In this document: piece by piece, positions 56,472 to 64,000 of the stretch
Layout of the letters: each line of letters begins with the position of its first letter
How positions within the stretch are numbered: the first letter of the stretch is position 1
Origin: Caprella mutica
Taxonomy: Eukaryota > Arthropoda > Malacostraca > Amphipoda > Caprellidae
Assembly: GCA_947561585.1 (NCBI GenBank)
Contig: CANNZV010002299.1
Span: forward strand, 40,653-104,652
DNA length: 64,000 bases
Reading direction: 5' to 3'
Notes under the pieces: generated by a model
Told to the model about the DNA's origin: nothing
Database searches by the model: none
The model's input: the letters and a program-made list of their open reading frames with translations, nothing else
Translations under genes and position numbers: made by a program

Positions 56472-56842
56472 GACCACGAGCAGGGACGCCAGAGCTACGA
56501 CGAGCAGGGACGCCAGAGCTACGACGAGAAGGGACGCGGGCAAGGTCTCCTGGTGAGAAATAGTTGCACTACATCATTATTTAGCCAATTTAAATTCTTA
56601 TTTTATTCACAATAATTGTAACATTACATGCAACAATATACCACTTTAATAGTTTTTTCAGCTTGATATTACTCTTGTTGTTTCTAGCTAGACCATTGTC
56701 TGTGCAAGATTTATTAAAATAAATAAATGTTAATCCAAATAATAATTAAAATTGGCTCTTTACAGATGCCACCACATTTGAGACAAAGTCTCCTCGTCTC
56801 AGTCTCTACGAAAACTTAGCAGAAGAAGACTCTTCCTCCTAA
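56472..56842 (+). other. Exons 8 and 9 of family A copy 2 (out of frame with the present ORF)
   Basis: Exon 8 (81 bp) has good splice sites and holds a 24-bp internal repeat (CAGAGCTACGACGAGCAGGG). Exon 9 (from 56766) ends in TAA at 56840-56842 with AATAAA at 56850. Exon 8 has the same 2+3n+1 phase as the equivalents at 1310 and 24260. In the frame that joins them they encode a Pro/Arg-rich tail and a Ser/Glu-rich C-terminus. They are reached only if the missing base in exon 7 is allowed for; otherwise they are 3' UTR. Confidence 0.6.
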
Positions 56843-57289
56843 AATAGTAAATAAAAAAAAATGAGTGTAATATTTTGTTTTATTTTTCACATTTCCAAAT
56901 TTACTTCAGTAATAAACTCAAAAGTACATTACTGTTATAATAAATTATAACATTTCTTTGAATAGAAAAACTTTGTAAAAGTTACATCAAACGTTTCCAA
57001 TGAAAGAATATGAATCAGAAACAGAGCAGTCTTTTATAACAGGTTAAAATTGTCTAGTAAAGGCTTTTCCAATAGCTACTTTTTCTTTATTAAATATTTC
57101 TGCTGTAACATTAAGTGAGCCTGGAAATAACCTCGTCAATAGTTCCAAACTCCCAGTGATTTCTGTAACTTACCATACTTTATAAATTTTACTAGTAGCT
57201 ATAATAAGTATAACGGTAAGAGTCTCTTCAGTACACATTTATTTAGAGACTTAAAATATTATCTTAGTTAGCTATAACACAGAAGAAGA

Positions 57290-57800
57290 TACTTGTATGA
57301 TTACAAATTTCATTCACTTATTCTATAGTCATAAATAATTCAAAGTGCTCTAATAATTGACCATCTACCTACTAGAGTTCCATGTATAATTTTTATTTAT
57401 TTATTATGACTTGCATGACAATAATAATAAAACATTTAAAGTATATACGGAATCTACAAATAGATTTGAGTTTGACTAAAATTAAAGATAGAAATTATTC
57501 AGCTACTGTTGACCAATTTCGCATCTATTTATTTCAAGTACCACAGGATAACACTCATCAGAAAAGTTATTTATCATGTATTTTAATTAATGTGAAATAT
57601 GTAAATCCATTTTTATACTTAATTGAAAGAGCATAACTGTGTTAGTTTTAAGTTAGAACTTCATTAACTTACAATATTAATTGATACTTAATAACTCAAC
57701 TATCATAAATATAAAATTAAAAACTGCAAGTATCAACAAGAATCGACATTTCATTTTAAGTATCGGTATCGGCGAATTTTTTTGTATCGTCCCATCCCTA
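57290..57800. mobile_element. Left-truncated copy of the hAT-type MITE at 61625
   Basis: The right end TCGTCCCATCCCTA and its GTATACAT flank (57801-57808) match the unit 2 copy. The left terminus and about 30 bp are missing. The insertion therefore happened before the tandem duplication and was later trimmed here. Confidence 0.7.
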
Positions 57801-59228
57801 GTATACATACATTTGGACACCGGCAGTTAATCTTCAAATTTACCAAATAAAAAGGTTATATAAATTCATTTAATAAAAGAAAAAAAACAGCAGTTTTGCA
57901 ATTTAGAGATTTTTAACTTGAATATTAGATCTGGATTTAGCTACATATTTTAATTCTCATTTGATAACAAACATAACTCACGTGCACTTAATAAAAAAAC
58001 AAGTGGTTAGATGGAAATCAGATATAGATATAATGATATTAATTTACAGACAACAACTATGAAATTATTTCCCTAATGCTGCAGATTTTTTAATAGTCTT
58101 TAGACTTAGGCCCTTCCGATCAAACCCTCAACGGAGCATAGACTTCCAACATGTAAAGAGAGGGGACCAACCAACACTAATGACTGCACTCCAGAGAATG
58201 AATGATCTTGGCTAATCCCTCATTGATTGAAGAAGTCATCTGAAAAATAAATTATTTGAATGAATTTCAGACATCAAAGAAGAGTTCTGTTTCTAAACTT
58301 GGAACACAGCGAGTCCGAAATGATTCATTTGCACTTTTATTAAACTAATTCTATTAAATTAAAACTAGATGCAGTAGGTATTAAAATTTTAAAGCAATGC
58401 ACTGAAACTACAAATTCTAAAGTTCTTTATGGCTTGTGTCAAAGTTATTGTAGGTAATAGCTACTATCTAGCAAGTTAGTGTGATTCGAACAATTCTAAT
58501 TATCACCGCAAAGAATGTGCTAAAATAAATTTCTTGCTCTGCGTTAACATGTCGAAATACTTTTCTCTTTTTGATATTAGGACTAAAGTATTAAATCCTG
58601 AAAAATATGAAAGTATTTTGACATGGTAACGCAGATCGTGAATTTTATTTTAGCACATTCTTTGCTGTGTTAATTAGAATTGTTCGAATCACACTCAAAC
58701 TTGCTAAATAGTAGCTATTACCTTCAAAACCTTGACAAGCTAAAAAACTTAAAAATTGCTTTAAAATTTTAATACCTACTGCATCTAGTTTCAATTTAAT
58801 AGGATTAATTTATTGATAGTGCGAATGAATCATTTCGGACTCTCTGCTGTTTCTAATTTTTAATGTGTTAACTGAATTACTACAGAGACAGGGAACATTA
58901 GGTGTCTGTTACCGTTAATTACTCTAGTAGACTCTGAATAGAGTAAGCAAGGAATTAAAAATTTAAACTATCAAAAAAATCATGCAAGAGTACAGTAAGG
59001 TATATTTACTTTGGGAAAGTTTAATTTTTAGAAATAGAATTCTTAGGAACTAAGATTTTATTAAAATACTATTAAATTTTCTTTAGCAGATCATTCAAAT
59101 GAATTTCTGTTTCAAATAGCCTAGATTAGTAGTCTATAATCTTAAATTGTTACTTAAACATTGTAAGAAGTTCTAGTTGCTACGGTATACTTTAATACCC
59201 AAATATTATTAAAAAATTATTATTTCAG

Positions 59229-61107
59229 ATGGATGATGACCTCACCATCGAAGAATTACTTCAAGAGCACAAATATGCCCAGGGGCTCCGGCTGCTGAAG
59301 GAAGAGGGTAAGGCCATAACTCTCTCTTCATTGGGAGTTATGGCCGTACAAATGGATTCATACATTGAAGTAAGTTTAACATACAGTTAGGTGTTACAGT
59401 TACCATACTCGTGGATTTCTAATGTCTAATCTTCTTTAGGCCATTCTACTAAGAGTTAAAAGAAATATGAAAGAGAAGCAAATAAACTTCCAAAAGGGGA
59501 CCAAACTGAATTCATCAGTTTACGACAGACTATTTCTGTTTAGGTAAGTATATAGTTTTTAGCTACACTCTTGAATGATAATAGCTTTTACAATATAGAA
59601 TATAAATTTTTTAAACAAATCTTATCTTTTAACAGAGAGCTCCGTACAGGAGAAGATTTCTTTATAATAACCTCAACAACTGAGGAGAGTAAGAGGCTCT
59701 GCCCTTCTTTCAGCCTCCAGTACATTGGACGTCAGTTCATTGTATTTGAGGCTGTGAGGATGATGGGTAACCTCCATGGTAAGTAAATATATTATTGGGT
59801 AACTATATTAGTTTTAAATTAATAAATAAATTTATATTAACATGTTTCCTTTTCACAAAGGAGTCAAAATAGTCACAACAAGACACTGTCTCCTACCGAT
59901 AGATGGGGCCGCAATAGGTGCTGAGAGCAAGATTGCAGACTTCGATCCGGAAACGGCTTCCATGAAGTCCTTCTTTTTCAAGGTAAATAATTTACCTAAT
60001 CATGATTCACATAGCTATAATATATTCCGAAAATTATCCATAACTTTTACCCTTGCAGACAAACATCCAGCTTCATCGGGTGACCCTGGAACCAAACTGC
60101 GGGCATCTCTTTTGTGACGGCCATCACAGAAGAGATGCCCAAAACTTGGACTGTCAAGTGCCACCGGGAAAAGAAGCCTGGTGGCAAATTTGACAGTCCA
60201 AGGGTTCGAAAGACAGATTGAATTCTCCTCCATCTCGTTAGGAGAACTATTCGTCGAGGACTCTATCTTGGCCGTAAGTCATTTTAAAATGTTAATACTC
60301 TATAGTAATTATTGTACCCATACTAATGGTATTGTACATAGCAGAAACCCAAAGGGCATTTAAGACCAATTAAAAGATTATTGCCCAACCTAGTGAAGGA
60401 GGCAGAACTAAAGAATATTAAATTCTACGTAGCTGGATGGTAAGATGAGTAGTTATTAGTTAAAAATATTCCATAAAATACTATGTATTCTTGTGTTAAC
60501 TACTACTTATTTTCAAGGCTCAAGCGCTCTAAAACGGAAGGTGGGGGAGAGGATCAAAAAATGCCCCACATATCCGCAATCTGGCCCGAGAAGCCTCTCG
60601 GGATTTGCTGGATTGCGGATGAGGCTCCTCCAATAGTGGCGGCTGCAACTCTGGCGGAGGTGGATCCGGCTGCTCCCACTAGGAGGGGTCTTCTATAATT
60701 TAGAAGAAAGTCGTAAGTTTCCTATCCTAATTAGCTACTATCAATTACTTATATGTAATTATGCACAATAAATAAAATCTTTCTTTGTTACTTCCAGGGA
60801 CGCGGGCAAGGTCTCCGGTGAGAAATAGTTGCACTACATCATTATTTAGCCAATTTAAATTCTTATTTTATTCACAATAATTGTAACATTACATGCAACA
60901 ATAGACCACTTTAATAGTTTTTTCAGCTTGATATTACCCTTGTTGTTTCTAGCTAGACCATTGTCTGTGCAAGATTTATTAAAATAAATAAATGTTAATC
61001 CAAATAATAATTAAAATTGGCTCTTTACAGATGCCACCACATTTGAGACAAAGTCTCCTCGTCTCAGTCTCTACGAAGACTTAACAGAAGAAGACTCTTC
61101 CTCCTAA
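59229..61107 (+). pseudogene. Family A copy 3: tandem duplicate, frameshifted
   Basis: Exons 59229-59369, 59440-59543, 59636-59778, 59861-59982, 60059-60273, 60345-60439, 60518-60712, 60798-60817 and 61031-61107. The first four have the same lengths as copy 2. Exon 5 has lost 7 bp next to the conserved cysteine (C16 of the cluster is gone), shifting the frame to TGA at 60191-60193. Exon 7 carries an extra base near AGGAGGGG and meets TAA at 60696-60698. Exon 8 has shrunk from 81 to 20 bp. Exon 1 also gained a donor-like GGGTAAGG (59306-59313). The unit lacks the leader exon and initiator present at 53661-53730, so transcription would need a new promoter or read-through. Confidence 0.8.
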
Positions 61108-61624
61108 AATAGGAAATAAAATAAAATGAGTGTAATATTTTGTTTTATTTTTCACATTTCCAAATTTACTTGAGTAATAAACTCAAAAGTACATTACTGT
61201 TATAATAAATTATAACATTTCTTTGAATAGAAAAACTTTGTAAAAGTTACATCAAACGTTTCCAATGGAAGAATATGAATCAGAAACAGAGCAGTCTTTA
61301 TAACAGGTTAAAATTGTCAAGTAAAAGCTTTTTCCAATAGCTACTTTTTCTTTATTAAATATTTCTGCTGTAACATTAAGTGAGCCTGAAAATAACGTCG
61401 TCAATAGTTCCAAACTTCCAGTGATTTCTGTAACTTACCATACTTTATAAATTTTACTAGTAGCTATAATAAGTATAACGGTAAGAGTCTCTTCAGCACA
61501 CATTTATTTAGAGACTTAAAATATTATCATAGTTAGCTTTAACACAGAAAAAGATGATAGTTTTACCAAAAATATTAATATTCAAACTTTTAAGAAAACA
61601 CAAGGTGATATCCTATGTATACAT

Positions 61625-62245
61625 TAGGGATGGGACGAAGTATCTGTATCGGCATATAATGAAAAGTATCGGCCGATACTTGTATGATTTCAAATTTCAT
61701 TCATTTGATAATTTTTTTTTTATTAAATCTCTATTATTCTATAGTCATAAATGAAATAAATAATTCATTATTAAAAGTGCTCTAATAATAATAAGTGCAT
61801 CTACCTACTAGAGTTCCATGTATAATTTTTATTTATTTATTATGACTTGCATGACAATAATAATAACAAATTTAAAGTATATACGGAATCTACAAATAGA
61901 TTTGAGTCTGACTATAAATTAAAGATAAAAATTATTCAGCTACTGTTGACTATTTTCGCACCTATTTATTAAAAGTACCACAGGATAACACACATCAGAA
62001 AAGTTATTTATTATGTATTTTAATTAATGTGAAATATGTAAATCAATTGTTATACTTCATTGAAAGAGCATAACTGTGTTAGTTTTGAGTTAGAACTTCA
62101 TTAACTTACAAGAATAATTGATACTTAACTCATAAAGTATCCATGAGTTTAATGAATATAAACTGCAAGTATCGGTATAGGCAAGAATCGACATTTTTTT
62201 CAAAGTATCGGTATTGGCAAAATTTTTGGTATCGTCCCATCCCTA
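61625..62245. mobile_element. 621-bp hAT-type MITE with 8-bp target duplication
   Basis: Ends TAGGGATGGGACGA and TCGTCCCATCCCTA; GTATACAT at 61617-61624 and GTGTACAT at 62246-62253. Subterminal AAGTATCGG(C/T)AT repeats near both ends. It has no transposase. Confidence 0.8.
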
Positions 62246-62549
62246 GTGTACATTCATTTGGACACTGGCAGTTAATCTTCAAATAAACCAAAGAAAAAGG
62301 TTATATAAATTCATTTAATAAAAGAAAAAAACAGCAGTTTTGCAATTTAGAGAATTTAAACTTGAATATTAGATCTGGATTTAGCTACATATTTTAATTC
62401 TCATTTGCTAAAACATACATGACTCAGGTGCATTTCGTAAAAAAACAAAATGTTTGATGGAAATCAGATATATATATAATGATATTAATTTACAGAGCAC
62501 AACAAAAATGAAATTATTTCCCTGATGCTGCAGATACTTTAAAAAATAG

Positions 62550-62990
62550 TCTTTAGACTTAGGCCCTTCCGATCAAACCCTCAACGGAGCATAGACTTCC
62601 AACATGTAAAGAGAGGGGACCAACCAACACTAATGACTGCACTCCAGAGAATGAATGATCTTGGCCCCTCAGTGATTGAAGAAGTGATCTGAAAAATAAA
62701 ATATTTGAATGAATTTCAGACATCAAAGAAGAGTTCTGTTTCTAATTGCTAATATCAAAGACAAAAATTGAGAAAAACTGATGATATTTCTTATATTTTA
62801 AAATACAAATCAATATTTAATAACACAGTAGTTAATTGTTACTTGTAGAAAGCCAATAATAATTACCTCCATTTATTGACATCTCAACTCATGGCACTGA
62901 CAACTTCTCGCCAAAACTGCGTCCAGGACAACCAAAAAGTTGTCTCCGTTGTGTGTGTGAAAGGGGCATACCAGATAGCTCTGAATGCTA
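62550..62990 (-). other. Possible minus-strand spliced exons beyond the duplication
   Basis: Minus-strand donor GGAG|GTAATT at 62867/62866 and acceptor TTTATTTTTCAG before 62688 would join a segment from about 62990 to one running below 62688. The latter has a copy in unit 1 (58106-58242). No long frame crosses the join. Very tentative. Confidence 0.2.
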
Positions 62991-63352
62991 TCACCCTTAA
63001 ACTCTTTGCCTTTTATCTTTATAACTAGTGTACTTTCAATTAAAATTAATGAGTTATCAATAGTGAAAGAAAAGATTCTTATAAATTGAAAATATGTGTC
63101 TCTAAAGAATATTAATTTTTTCTTTTAAATATTTATGTGAAAAAAATTAATTTCGAAAAATGTGAGAAAAATATGTAAAAAATGTGATAAAATTATGTAA
63201 AAATTTTCTTGTCAAAAAAAAATTAGATTTTTTCTAAGAAACGAAAGATTTCATTTACATCTGTTCATTTCAAAAACTAAAAATGGTAAAGTCAAAACAA
63301 TCGGATCACGGACAACTCGTACCCGGACAACTGGTATACAGGACAACTCGTG

Positions 63353-63930
63353 CCCGGACAACTGGTACCCGATTTCCATAATTTCGTGTTAAATGTACCT
63401 AATTATAATAACTGAATAAAATACAAGTTTTCATGCATTACGTTTCAATATAAGTCATGAAATAGAAGACTCTTGAATTGAGATCATACGAATTTTGTTT
63501 TAGTCTCTATAAAAGTTTTAATTTTATCTTTAGCTGTGCTAGGTTACATTATATTTAACTTTGCTAACTTAAGTATATTAAAAGAGGTTAATTTAATTAA
63601 ATTAGCACTTTTGGTTCCAATATATTTTTCGCGCATTATGTTTGAAAATATATATCATGAAATGGAGGACTCTTGGAGTGAGATCATACGAATTTTGTAA
63701 TGTAGTCTATATTGTAGTCTCTATAGAAATTCCTATTTTATCCTCATTTGAAATGTCAGTTTATGTATGTTTCATTGCAATAAAAAAATTGGTTATTTTA
63801 TTATGCCTTTAATTTTTATTATAATTATGTACATTTAACTAAATTTTGAAAATCGGACTTTTATTTTATTCAGTTATTATAATTAGGTGGATTTAACACG
63901 AAATTAAGAAAATCGGGTACCAGTTGTCCG
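63353..63930. mobile_element. Foldback element with GGACAACTGGTACCCGAT ends
   Basis: Arms 63353-63425 and 63860-63930 are inverted copies (GGTACCCGATTT, CACGAAATTA, AATAACTGAATAAAAT). Just outside the left arm, GGACAACT(C/G)GT is repeated four times. Inside are two direct copies of a segment of about 65 bp with AGATCATACGAATTTTGT. Confidence 0.7.
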
Positions 63931-64000
63931 GGGGTGTAGGTCGTAAGCCCCCCCCCCCCCGGTCACGAGCCCCCCTGCTTTTAAATCTTTATTTACCTAT
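63931..64000. mobile_element. Start of a second copy of the GGGGTGTAGGTC MITE (cut by window end)
   Basis: GGGGTGTAGGTC(G/A)TAAGCC, C-run, GGTCACGAGCCCCCCTG and TTTATTTACCTAT match the left end of the element at 772-1092. It is inserted at the edge of the foldback's right arm. Confidence 0.8.

Larger units (their letters stand above)
53960..62746 (+). repeat. Tandem segmental duplication, two units of about 4.4 kb
   Basis: Unit 1 is about 53960-58296 and unit 2 about 58297-62746. They match closely through exons, introns and flanks. At the junction, TTTCTAA from the right edge meets ACTTGGAAC from the left edge. The units differ by small indels: unit 1 lacks the left end of a MITE that is intact in unit 2, and unit 2 lacks about 60 bp of exon 8. 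Confidence 0.9.

Overview
This is a window of AT-rich nuclear DNA from a metazoan, most likely an insect. Coding is sparse and split into short exons with GT-AG introns of about 70-200 bp. AATAAA-type ends, TCAGT initiator-like sites and Tc1/mariner, hAT, Helitron-like and TTAA-site elements fill the rest. I cannot name the species; the element families fit an arthropod (perhaps hemipteran) genome, but that is inference.

Layout. 1-1.4 kb: decayed copy of an unrecognised multi-exon gene family ('family A'), broken by a short transposon. 1.4-6.5 kb: small inverted-repeat elements. 6.5-10.1 kb: the one long uninterrupted gene, a 950-residue protein with two N-terminal zinc fingers, an in-frame 17-residue repeat and a tyrosine-recombinase-like domain, with two possible duplicated non-coding 5' exons. 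10.1-13.8 kb: three minisatellites (23, 21 and 23 bp). 14-21 kb: MITE-like palindromes and a possible spliced non-coding RNA on the minus strand. 21.7-22.6 kb: an array whose unit drifts 17 -> 22 -> 20 bp. 24.3-24.9 kb: the last three exons of another gene, possibly a fourth family A locus. 25-48 kb: a transposon graveyard. It holds a hAT-like finger fragment, a 2.5-kb hAT-type element, a Tc1 relic, a foldback element, a 7-kb hAT element with intact ends and 8-bp target duplication split by a 4.2-kb nested insertion, Helitron-type ends, a 3.3-kb satellite-filled element, another hAT-type element with a DDE transposase relic, and a 1.7-kb foldback. 49-50 kb: minus-strand exons including a tandemly duplicated 75-bp exon. 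53.6-62.7 kb: two nearly identical tandem copies of family A (unit about 4.4 kb), the second lacking the upstream leader exon and frameshifted. 63.3-64 kb: a foldback element interrupted by a second copy of the transposon that broke the family A copy at the window start.

The genes form no obvious pathway. The main themes are expansion and decay of family A, a possibly domesticated recombinase-like gene next to minisatellites, and nested mobile elements that allow relative dating.
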